A stretch of DNA of 64,000 bases from CAVSQX01 sp963730225. GTDB lineage: Bacteria > Planctomycetota > Phycisphaerae > Tepidisphaerales > Tepidisphaeraceae. This document shows, in pieces, positions 43,439 through 50,869 of this stretch (position 1 is its first letter; the number at the start of each line of letters is the position of its first letter). The stretch lies in the NCBI GenBank assembly GCA_963730225.1, contig CAVSQX010000005.1, forward strand, positions 65,094-129,093, given 5' to 3'. Position numbers and translations under genes: made by a program. The notes beneath the pieces are model-generated. The model was given only the letters and a program-made list of their open reading frames with translations, was not told the origin of the DNA and did no database searches.

Positions 43439-43693
43439 TCAGGGTCTTTTGCTGTCATCGGACTTGGCAAGCTTCACCTGAAGATTCCCGCTGCCCAGAA
43501 GCGTTACTAACTGGTCCAGCTTTTCGTTGACGTTTTTGAGTTGTTCGATGATTTGCTGCTGCTGCGCCCCCGCATCGGGAACCTGCGCCATCGTCGGCGT
43601 CGCTCCCGGCACAGCTGCCCATTGACCGATAATGGTCGCGATTTGCAGCGCAACGATAATCCCCAGCCATCTCGAATCCGACCTGGTCCGCAT
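43439..43693 (-). CDS. Small single-helix protein in the pilus cluster
   Basis: An 84-residue protein with one hydrophobic helix (WLGIIVALQIATIIGQWAAV) and a following coiled coil (QQQQIIEQLKNVNEKLDQLVTLLG). Of no family I recognise. Placed between the pseudopilin and pilM, ten bases after the former, so it probably belongs to the same machine, perhaps as an inner-membrane accessory. Confidence 0.65.
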   Translation of the reverse strand: MRTRSDSRWLGIIVALQIATIIGQWAAVPGATPTMAQVPDAGAQQQQIIEQLKNVNEKLDQLVTLLGSGNLQVKLAKSDDSKRP

Positions 43694-43702
43694 TCGTATT
43701 TC

Positions 43703-44155
43703 CTATGGCGATTCGACGAACACCTGCCGATTCCCATCCAGCGCCACGATCGACGCATCCGAGGCGCTCCAGTACCAATCCCTGGCCACGTCGGCCGATC
43801 CACTGACGCTCGTTCCCCCCGTAAGTGCATTGACCGGCGGCTTGGGCAGATACGGCCCAAACAACGGCGTTCCGCTCGTGCCGCCCTGTGCATCGCTCTG
43901 CCGCACCAGCGGGCCCCATCCGTTGTTCAAATCCGGCAGCGCGTTGTCATGCTGGGCCCGATACAACTCAATCGCCGCCCGCACGACCCGCAGCTGATCC
44001 CGTATCGCCCGCTCCTGCGGATTATCCGCCGCGCTGGTGAACTGCGGCACGATGATCGCCGTCAGCACACCCAGCACAATCACCACGACCAGGATTTCCA
44101 CGATCGTGAATCCGCCGCGGCGCGACGCAGAAAAATAATTGTTCCGTAGCCGCAA
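43703..44155 (-). CDS. Type II secretion GspG-like pseudopilin / pilin
   Basis: RRGGFTIVEILVVVIVLGVLTAIIVPQF is a class III signal: cleavage after Gly, Phe then becomes residue 1 and Glu residue 5. The body (NPQERAIRDQLRVVRAAIELYRAQHDNALPD...WGPLV...PLFGPYLPKPPVNALTGG) resembles GspG major pseudopilins, including the PxDPWGxxY-like end in altered form (DVARDWYWSASDAS). The start is uncertain: TTG 44155 with GGAGG upstream is chosen; a longer frame from 44260 has an unlikely N-terminus. It is the first gene of the secretion cluster, and no prepilin peptidase is in the window. Confidence 0.8.
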   Translation of the reverse strand: MRLRNNYFSASRRGGFTIVEILVVVIVLGVLTAIIVPQFTSAADNPQERAIRDQLRVVRAAIELYRAQHDNALPDLNNGWGPLVRQSDAQGGTSGTPLFGPYLPKPPVNALTGGTSVSGSADVARDWYWSASDASIVALDGNRQVFVESP

Positions 44156-44341
44156 AATAAATTCTCGCCTCCGATCAGACGGACTTCGCGATCCCTGAAT
44201 TCTTCGGCAACATCCGCCGACGGTTTTACGCCCGAACCCTTCCCATCCGTCCAATAACACGCCAAATTCGCGCGCAGAGCCATGCCGCGCACATCCGTGC
44301 GGACTTTGAGGCTTTGCCGTTAACTTGTAGGGGTTGCCGAG

Positions 44342-44608
44342 CTAGGAAGCTCGCTTGCGTTTGGACGCTTTCGGCGTATCGATGTCGACGAACTCCACCA
44401 TGTGGGCCAGAGCCACGGTCCGCCGGCGGGAAACCGCGTAGTAGCCCGAACTGTCCTGCAATGTCTCGATTGACATGATCGCGCTGCTGGGTCCAACGAC
44501 GACCGTGTTCGGGCCCAATACATCGATCGTGGAGCTACTCGAAAACCGCACCCGAAATGGCTGAAATGGCTGGTCGTGAAGTTTTTTCAGCGGATCACGG
44601 GCTTTCAC
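44342..44608 (-). CDS. Small conserved protein, function unknown
   Basis: An 88-residue soluble protein: LKKLHDQPFQPFRVRFSSSSTIDVLGPNTVVVGPSSAIMS...VALAHMVEFVDI. The QPFQPFRV(R/H) start and the beta-strand pattern resemble a small family common in planctomycetes and other soil bacteria, of unknown role. It lies 25 bases downstream of atpD on the same strand. Confidence 0.65.
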   Translation of the reverse strand: MKARDPLKKLHDQPFQPFRVRFSSSSTIDVLGPNTVVVGPSSAIMSIETLQDSSGYYAVSRRRTVALAHMVEFVDIDTPKASKRKRAS

Positions 44609-44632
44609 GGTGACATGATTACGAACCGTGCG

Positions 44633-46105
44633 TCACTTCGCCATTTCTTTCGCCCGCGCCCTCACATCCTCCAACCCACCCACATACAAAAACGCCTGCT
44701 CCGGCAGATCATCCGCTTCACCTTTGCAGATCGCATCGAAACTCTTGAGCGTCTCGTCGCGCTTCGTGTAAATGCCCTTTTTCCCCGTGAACTGCTCGGC
44801 CACGAAAAACGGCTGGCTGAAAAACCGCTCGATCTTCCGCGCCCGGGCGACGGTGAGCTTGTCCTCTTCGCTCAACTCATCGACGCCCAGAATGGCGATG
44901 ATGTCCTGAAGATCCCGATACCGCTGCAACATCGTCTGCACTTTGCGGGCGATGCGGGCATGTTCCTCGCCGACGATATCCGCCGAAAGAGCACGGGATG
45001 CCGACGCCAGCGGATCGACCGCCGGATAAATTCCCTTGGCCGCGATGCTGCGCTCCAGATAAATGAACGCATCCAGATGTGCGAAGGCGTTCGCCGGAGC
45101 CGGATCGGTCGGATCGTCGGCCGGCACGTACACCGCCTGCACGCTGGTGATCGCTCCCTGCTTGGTCGAGGTGATTCGCTCCTGCAATTCGCCCATTTCC
45201 GTCGCCAGCGTCGGCTGATATCCCACCGCCGACGGCATTCGCCCCAGCAGCGCCGATACTTCCGATCCGGCCTGCGTAAACCGGAAAATATTGTCGATGA
45301 ACAGCAGCGTGTCGGCCCCGGTGTCATCGCGGAAAAATTCCGCCATCGTCAGCGCGCTCAATGCCACCCGCAATCTCGCTCCCGGCGGCTCGTTCATCTG
45401 CCCAAACACCATCACCGTCTGATCGATCACGTGCTTGCCGGTGTTGCCGATCTGCGCTTCCTGCATTTCCAGCCACAAATCCGTTCCCTCGCGCGTCCGT
45501 TCCCCGACGCCGGCGAAGACCGAATATCCGCCATGCTGCTGCGCGATTCGGGCAATCAGCTCCTGAATGACCACCGTTTTTCCCAATCCCGCTCCGCCGA
45601 ACAATCCCGCTTTGCCGCCGCGAAGAAACGGCGTCAGCAGATCGATCACCTTGATTCCCGTTTCAAACACCTCGGCCTTGGGCGTCAGATCCAAAAACGC
45701 CGGCGGCTCCCGGTGAATCGACCGCCGCTCGGTCACATTGATCGGCCCCCGATTGTCGATCGGCTCGCCCAGCAAATTGAACACCCGCCCCAGCGTCTCC
45801 TTCCCCACCGGCACCGTCACCGGCGAGCCGGTGTCCTTCACCTCGACGCCGCGCGAAAGTCCATCGGTCGATCCCAGCGCCACCGCCCGGACCTTTCCGC
45901 CGCCCAGATGTTGCTGCACTTCGCCGGTCAGATGAAAATGATGCCCCAGCGCATCCTCGCCCTTGCCCCCTTCGGCTCCCTGCACGCTTCCGGCGATCTG
46001 AGTGTCAACCACAATCGCGTTGTAAATCTTGGGCAGCTGATCTTCCGGGAATTCCGCGTCGAACGTCGAGCCGATCACTTGGGTTATCTTTCCGGTTGCG
46101 GGCAT
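44633..46105 (-). CDS. atpD: ATP synthase F1 beta subunit, without neighbouring atp genes
   Basis: The catalytic subunit of F-type ATP synthase. GKITQVIGSTFDAEFPE opens the beta-barrel; LFGGAGLGKTVVIQELI is the P-loop (usually GGAGVGKT); GVGERTREGTDLWLEM carries the catalytic Glu; TLLFIDNIFRFTQAGSEVSALLGRMPSAVGYQPTLATEMG and VYVPADDPTDPAPANAFAHLD follow; DELSEEDKLTVARARKIERFFSQPFFVAE is the C-domain with the DELSEED motif. At 490 residues it is slightly long. No atpC follows and no atpG precedes it, which is unusual. Confidence 0.95.
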   Translation of the reverse strand: MPATGKITQVIGSTFDAEFPEDQLPKIYNAIVVDTQIAGSVQGAEGGKGEDALGHHFHLTGEVQQHLGGGKVRAVALGSTDGLSRGVEVKDTGSPVTVPVGKETLGRVFNLLGEPIDNRGPINVTERRSIHREPPAFLDLTPKAEVFETGIKVIDLLTPFLRGGKAGLFGGAGLGKTVVIQELIARIAQQHGGYSVFAGVGERTREGTDLWLEMQEAQIGNTGKHVIDQTVMVFGQMNEPPGARLRVALSALTMAEFFRDDTGADTLLFIDNIFRFTQAGSEVSALLGRMPSAVGYQPTLATEMGELQERITSTKQGAITSVQAVYVPADDPTDPAPANAFAHLDAFIYLERSIAAKGIYPAVDPLASASRALSADIVGEEHARIARKVQTMLQRYRDLQDIIAILGVDELSEEDKLTVARARKIERFFSQPFFVAEQFTGKKGIYTKRDETLKSFDAICKGEADDLPEQAFLYVGGLEDVRARAKEMAK

Positions 46106-46376
46106 GATTTCCTCTCAAACAATGGGCTGAGAATTCGGTCCCAACTGGGGCCGAGGATTGTATGGATCGCCAGCGAAGTGGCAAGCCGAGGCGCCGACAT
46201 CGCGCCGTCCAAGAAGCCGCCGTGCAACAAATGCGACAGAATGCAACACTTTTGAAAATATGGCTAGTTAACACTAACAATGCAACCCTTTGATCGTGTG
46301 TGCTTTATGCAGAAATGCCGGCGAAGGGGTGAAAAAAGTGTTGCATCAACTGGGCGGCAGCGGGGCCGGCGGGTCG
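46106..46376. other. 271-bp intergenic gap, nothing recognised
   Basis: Between atpD and the prepilin gene. It contains the AT-rich stretch GGCTAGTTAACACTAAC (about 46262-46278), which could be promoter-like for atpD, but no box pair fits well enough to call. No hairpin or gene is seen. Confidence 0.4.
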
Positions 46377-47246
46377 CTACCACGGCGGATTCGGTACCGA
46401 CGCTTTCGGAACGATCTGCCAATCGGCGCTCCAGCGAAAATCTGTCCACAGTTGCTTCAGCAAGACCGACTGTACGCTTAAATCCACCAGCAACACGTTG
46501 CCGTAGTGGCCATGCCGGGGCGTTGCGATCGTTCCCATGCCATTGCCGGTATCATTTGTTGGATAGTACGCCTGTGCCGCGGTCATCGGTAGCGTCGGAG
46601 GATTCACGTAAAAGTCACGCCAAAGCCCGTCGGTCAATAACGGAATCTGGCCGTTGCTTGGCTTCTGAAGCTGCCAGAAAGTCGTGCTCGCAAAGTACGG
46701 GTTCGCTGCGGAATACCCAAAGAAATGTGAATTCCAGGTGCCCGGGATCGTTGTACCTGAAATGGTGTCCGTGCCATCGTACGTGTAGCGATTCATGCTG
46801 TAGGATGAATAGGCGTTACCCCAGCCGTTGTTGTAATTGGTCAGGTACGTCGTAAACGGCGAATTCGCCGAATTCGTTCCCGTGGCAGCGTCGTATTGCG
46901 TCGCCATCGGACAGCACAGAATCGCATCGTTCGTCGTGCTGTTGCCCACCGCAACGCCGTTCTGGAGCCTTCCGAAATACGGCTTGAGCAGGTACATCCA
47001 AACCGGGAAATAATAACCTTGGTTTGAAACCGTCGACCAGGAACCAATCAGCCGTCCCCTGCTGTCCTGCTCGTACATCAGCACGCACAAGCCCAACTGC
47101 CGCAGGTTCGACGAGCATGCGATAAGGTTCGCCTGCTGCCTCGCCTTGCTCAGCGCCGGCAACAAAATCGCAATCAGCACCGCGATGATGCCGATCACCA
47201 CCAGCAACTCCACCAGCGTGAACCCACGCGCTTTCCTGCATGCCAT
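46377..47246 (-). CDS. Planctomycete-type prepilin-like protein (H-X9-DG family)
   Basis: A 289-residue protein with the class III signal RGFTLVELLVVIGIIAVLIAILLPALSKARQQA (cleaved after Gly, Glu at +5) and a long globular part rich in Tyr, Asn, Thr and Ser. It ends ATPRHGHYGNVLLVDLSVQSVLLKQLW, the H-X9-D(G/L)-type motif seen near the end of these very abundant planctomycete proteins. Its role (surface display or a pseudopilus) is unproven. Start at 47246. It stands apart from the pilus cluster. Confidence 0.87.
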   Translation of the reverse strand: MACRKARGFTLVELLVVIGIIAVLIAILLPALSKARQQANLIACSSNLRQLGLCVLMYEQDSRGRLIGSWSTVSNQGYYFPVWMYLLKPYFGRLQNGVAVGNSTTNDAILCCPMATQYDAATGTNSANSPFTTYLTNYNNGWGNAYSSYSMNRYTYDGTDTISGTTIPGTWNSHFFGYSAANPYFASTTFWQLQKPSNGQIPLLTDGLWRDFYVNPPTLPMTAAQAYYPTNDTGNGMGTIATPRHGHYGNVLLVDLSVQSVLLKQLWTDFRWSADWQIVPKASVPNPPW

Positions 47247-47396
47247 AACAGACTCCTGCGGATTGAACTTCCCAAAAACGAAATGCCAGCGATCTCATCT
47301 TACAGTAAGAATATCGTTTGCACACAACGAAAAATGAGAATCTTTAATAACCCTGTTCTTCTTGAACATTGCCCGAACATTCCTTACACTCCCGCC

Positions 47397-47741
47397 ATGA
47401 GAACTAATAGCACCATCACCGCCATTCATGCCGGGCAACTTTCTACCGAGATGAATTTCCAGCAGCGCGTCTGGGCCGTCACCGCCCGAATTCCGCGCGG
47501 CAAGGTGGCCACTTACGCCTGGGTCGCCCGCCAACTGAAAAGCACCGCCTACCGCGCTGTTGGCCGCGCTCTTGGCCAAAACCCCTACGCCCCGGCAGTT
47601 CCGTGCCATCGGGTCGTCGGCAGCAATGGGATGCTCACGGGATACGCCGGCGGCCTGCCTGCCAAGCGCCGGCTTCTTCACGCCGAGGGCGTCGAAATCA
47701 AGAAGGATCGAATCAATCTGACCCGCTTTGCCGTGGCGTGA
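47397..47741 (+). CDS. MGMT-family DNA alkyltransferase-like protein
   Basis: A 114-residue protein of the methylated-DNA-cysteine methyltransferase C-domain family. FQQRVWAVTARIPRGKVATYAWVARQL is the wHTH DNA-binding part (arginine finger region), AYRAVGRALGQNPYAPAVPCHRVVGSNG contains the active-site PCHRV, and LTGYAGGLPAKRRLLHAEGV closes the pocket. It lacks the N-domain of Ogt/Ada, so it is a short form. The active Cys is present, so it is not an Atl protein with Trp. ATG 47397 is taken as start. Confidence 0.88.
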   Translation: MRTNSTITAIHAGQLSTEMNFQQRVWAVTARIPRGKVATYAWVARQLKSTAYRAVGRALGQNPYAPAVPCHRVVGSNGMLTGYAGGLPAKRRLLHAEGVEIKKDRINLTRFAVA

Positions 47742-47809
47742 TTCGCCCGATAACTCGGCGCTCCTCAAGTCGCATCGCCGTTTTTGCGATGTAACGCTTG
47801 AGGTGCCGT

Positions 47810-48280
47810 ATGCCCGCTGCTCCCCGCAATGCATCCGAACGATCCAGCGCCGTCGTCGAATCGGAATCCGATCGGCGCGACGGTGAACCGACTCCCGGCG
47901 GGCAGGGGCCCGATCGCCGGCTCAGCCGCGCCGATCGCCGCGCCGGCGTCGACCGCCGCCGCAAATCGCGCGAAGAAGCCGGCTACATCGGCCCGGAGAA
48001 TCGCGTCGGCGATCGCCGCGATGGCACCGGCCTCGAGCGCCGTCGCGGCCCCGGCCGCCGGCTCGCCGACGATCGTCGCATCGCCGAAGAAGGCGAGATG
48101 AACGATCTCCAATTCGAATTCGTGATGGCCATCGAAACCTACAAAAAAGTCAATCGCCGCATGTATCCCACCTGGACCGAAATTCTCGAAATCGCCGCCG
48201 AGTTGGGATATCGCAAAGTCGCCCACCGCAAAATCCAACTCGACAACGTTCCCGAGCCCGATTTGCAAAACGTGGCGTGA
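47810..48280 (+). CDS. Arg/Asp-rich protein with conserved C-terminal domain
   Basis: A 156-residue protein. The N-terminal two thirds are disordered and dense in RR/DRR motifs (GPDRRLSRADRRAGVDRRRK, RVGDRRDGTGLERRRG), while the last 55 residues are ordered: MNDLQFEFVMAIETYKKVNRRMYPTWTEILEIAAELGYRKVA. The C-part resembles a small planctomycete family of unknown role. RNA or DNA binding by the arginine tail is likely (inference). Start 47810 follows GAGG by six bases. It lies 68 bases after the MGMT gene. Confidence 0.7.
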   Translation: MPAAPRNASERSSAVVESESDRRDGEPTPGGQGPDRRLSRADRRAGVDRRRKSREEAGYIGPENRVGDRRDGTGLERRRGPGRRLADDRRIAEEGEMNDLQFEFVMAIETYKKVNRRMYPTWTEILEIAAELGYRKVAHRKIQLDNVPEPDLQNVA

Positions 48281-48283
48281 AGA

Positions 48284-48366
48284 CATTGCCGATTGCCGAT
48301 TGCCGATTGCCAATTGCCGATTGAAGAGCGGCTGCTGTCCCGAATCGGCAATTGGCAATCGACAAT
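48284..48366. repeat. Inverted heptamer array, copy 4 (TTGCCGA units)
   Basis: Left arm 48284-48324 has five heptads, mostly TTGCCGA; right arm 48343-48366 has TCGGCAATTGGCAATCGACAAT. Here the unit is TTGCCGA rather than TTGCCTA, the same change in both arms, so units have been made uniform within this locus. Confidence 0.8.
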
Positions 48367-48398
48367 CCCTTTCCCCTCTCCAGTTTAATTGCACAATA

Positions 48399-48413
48399 GT
48401 CCCTTCGAGGGAC
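48399..48413 (+). promoter_or_regulatory. Hairpin directly before the sugar-binding-protein start codon
   Basis: GTCCCT-TCG-AGGGAC is a perfect 6-bp stem with a three-base loop, one base before the ATG at 48415. The only Shine-Dalgarno-like bases (GAGGGA) lie within its right arm, so folding would hide the ribosome site; as DNA it could equally be an operator. Confidence 0.45.
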
Positions 48414-48414
48414 C

Positions 48415-49854
48415 ATGCCGCCACCGCCGCAGCCTGATCGATTTGTGCTCCGCTGGATCGCGTTCGCTGCGATTCTGATTTTCGCGCTGGGGCCGGTGGT
48501 TTATCGGCTGACATGGCGCGAAACGGCGGCGCCGGAAGGCGGGCCGACGGGGGACAATGTCGTGGTCATTCAATACATGGCCTGGGGAAATCCGCAGCAA
48601 CTGGAGACCGAGCGAACGATCATCCGGCGATTCAATCAGCATTGTCTGGATACCGGCCAGCCGCTTCGCGTCGATCTGTTTGTCACCACGTCGGGCGGAT
48701 ATGTGGAAAAACTCCTGACGATGATCGCCGGCAACGACGCGCCGGATGTCGTCCGCGTCGATCATTTCCAATTCGCCTCCATCGCCGGCGAGGGATTTTT
48801 TTATGATCTAACCGATCTGGCCCGCTCCGATCCGACTTTCCATCCGCAGGATTTCCATCCCGCCGCCATGCGGGAAAATTACTACCATGGCCATTTCTAC
48901 GGCCTGAACATGCTCTTCGGCGGGGTGATCTGCTACTACAACAAGGATCTGTTCCGCCGGGCCGGGCTGGGCGATCCGTACGATTTGTGGCGGCAGGGAA
49001 AATGGAACTGGGAAACGTTCAACGATGATTGCACGCGCCTGGCGACGCGCGATTCCGCCGGCCGGCCGACGTGCTTTGCGCTGATTCTTCCCGATGCGAT
49101 CATCGGATATCCGGCGGCTCCGCACGTCGTTTACTGGAACTTTTGGCTCTGGCCTCAAAACGGCCAATGTCTCAACGACGATTACTCGCGCTGTCTTTTG
49201 GATTCCCCCAACTCGCTGCGGGCCATCACCGACATGCGCTCGATGGTTTACGGCCGGCGCGTGGTTCCCTCGCCGTCCGATGCGGCCAACGGCGCGTTCT
49301 CGTTCGAATCCGGCAACGTCGCCATGCGATTCGATTTCGCCGGGCTCACCCCCGGCCTGCGCGACACCATCCGTGATTTCCAATGGGACATCGTTCCCAC
49401 ACCCTCGCCCGCCAACGATCCGTTTTCCATCGTCAAGGGAAATCAACTGGTCATCTCCGTCCACTGCCAACATCCGCGCCAGGCATGGGAATGGATCAAA
49501 TTCCTCACCAGCGAAGAAAGCGAAATGTATCTCTGCGGCGACTCCGCCCGCCGCGAAATCCCAACGCGCCTTTCCGTTCTGCACTCGCCGCAGTTTCTCC
49601 ACGCCAGCCAGGCGCCGTTCCACACCGATGTTTTCTCCAACCTGCTGGCCCATCCGCGCGAGTTGCCCATCGACGAATCCTGGCCCACCTGGACGCTGAC
49701 GGCGCAGAAATTCATGGATCATCTTTTCCACGATGAATCCGCCGACACCGCCGACACGATGGCCCAAGCCGCCCGCGCGATTGACGTCGATCTGGCCCAA
49801 ACCCATGCCCGCTATCTCCGATACCGGCAAAACGAGGTGTCCGATGTCCAGTGA
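48415..49854 (+). CDS. ABC transporter sugar-binding protein
   Basis: A 479-residue extracellular solute-binding protein (family 1). An N-terminal helix (WIAFAAILIFALGPVVYRL) anchors or exports it. VVIQYMAWGNPQQLETERTIIRRFNQ, VTTSGGYVEKLLTMIAGNDAPDVVRVDHFQFASIAGEGFFYDLTDL, YGLNMLFGGVICYYNKDLFRRAGLGDP and GKWNWETFNDDCTRLA follow the MalE/UgpB layout with a sugar pocket of aromatic residues. The start codon is covered by a hairpin. It overlaps the first permease by 11 bp. Substrate unknown, likely an oligosaccharide. Confidence 0.9.
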   Translation: MPPPPQPDRFVLRWIAFAAILIFALGPVVYRLTWRETAAPEGGPTGDNVVVIQYMAWGNPQQLETERTIIRRFNQHCLDTGQPLRVDLFVTTSGGYVEKLLTMIAGNDAPDVVRVDHFQFASIAGEGFFYDLTDLARSDPTFHPQDFHPAAMRENYYHGHFYGLNMLFGGVICYYNKDLFRRAGLGDPYDLWRQGKWNWETFNDDCTRLATRDSAGRPTCFALILPDAIIGYPAAPHVVYWNFWLWPQNGQCLNDDYSRCLLDSPNSLRAITDMRSMVYGRRVVPSPSDAANGAFSFESGNVAMRFDFAGLTPGLRDTIRDFQWDIVPTPSPANDPFSIVKGNQLVISVHCQHPRQAWEWIKFLTSEESEMYLCGDSARREIPTRLSVLHSPQFLHASQAPFHTDVFSNLLAHPRELPIDESWPTWTLTAQKFMDHLFHDESADTADTMAQAARAIDVDLAQTHARYLRYRQNEVSDVQ

Positions 49855-50869
49855 TCTGCTGGCGTTGTCGCACCCCGATTCGCACCCGTTGCCGCGTCGC
49901 CGATTCTATCGCCGTCCCCGTCCGCAGTTTTTGCCCCGCCGCAGCCGGCGCGATCGCTGGGGATATTTTTTCATCTCCCCGTGGATCGTCGGATTTTTGA
50001 TTTTCACCGCCGGCCCGATGATCGCCAGCATCGCGCTGAGCTTCACCGATTACGACATCGCTTCCCTCCGCCCCGTCGGCATCGCCAACTACGCCAAACT
50101 TCTCTGGCGGTCCAATCCGTTGGGCGGACATGGCGATCCGCAGTTTTACCAGAGCCTGGGCAACACGTTTTACTACGCTCTGATCGCCGTTCCGCTGGGC
50201 CTGACCGGCTCGCTGCTGCTGGCGGTTTTGCTGAACCAGAAATTAAAGGGCCTTTCGTTCTTCCGCACCGCGTACTATCTGCCCAGCCTCGTTCCCGCCG
50301 TCGCCAGCAGCCTGCTTTGGATTTGGATTTTTCAACCCGAAACCGGCCTGCTGAATCAATTTCTGCTTCGTCTGTTTGCCGCCTGGCCGATCGATCTGTT
50401 GCACCTTGCTCCACCGCGCTGGCTCCAAAGCGCCGCCTGGAGCAAGCCCGCGCTGATTCTGATGAGCCTGTGGACCATCGGCGGCAGTCGGATGATTATT
50501 TTTCTCGCCGGGCTTCAGGGCATCAGCGACCAATACTACGAAGCCGCCCGCATCGACGGCGCCGGGCCGATGGGAACCTTTCGCCACGTCACGCTGCCGC
50601 TGATCACGCCGATGATTTTTTTCAACCTCGTGCTGGGAATCATCGGCGCCTTTCAAACGTTCACCACCGCCTACGTCATGACCAACGGCGGACCCAATGA
50701 TTCCACCTTGTTTTACGCCCTGTACATCTACCGCTGCGCTTTCGAGCAACTCCAGATGGGCAAGGCCAGCGCGCTGGCCTGGATTCTTTTTCTGATTCTG
50801 CTGGTTTTCACCATCGTGCAATTCGATCGCAGCAAGAAATGGGTTCACTACGAAGGCGCCGACGATTGA
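49844..50869 (+). CDS. ABC sugar transporter permease, MalF/UgpA type
   Basis: A 341-residue permease. A basic N-terminal tail (RRRFYRRPRPQFLPRRSRRDRW) precedes six membrane helices beginning GYFFISPWIVGFLIFTAGPMI. QYYEAARIDGAGPMGTFRHVTLPLITP is the EAA motif that docks the ATPase. ATG 49844 overlaps the binding-protein gene by 11 bp. Confidence 0.9.
   Translation: MSSDLLALSHPDSHPLPRRRFYRRPRPQFLPRRSRRDRWGYFFISPWIVGFLIFTAGPMIASIALSFTDYDIASLRPVGIANYAKLLWRSNPLGGHGDPQFYQSLGNTFYYALIAVPLGLTGSLLLAVLLNQKLKGLSFFRTAYYLPSLVPAVASSLLWIWIFQPETGLLNQFLLRLFAAWPIDLLHLAPPRWLQSAAWSKPALILMSLWTIGGSRMIIFLAGLQGISDQYYEAARIDGAGPMGTFRHVTLPLITPMIFFNLVLGIIGAFQTFTTAYVMTNGGPNDSTLFYALYIYRCAFEQLQMGKASALAWILFLILLVFTIVQFDRSKKWVHYEGADD

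Noticed and set aside
44576..46255. A 559-codon open frame on the plus strand
   Set aside because: Antisense to atpD; no recognisable domain.
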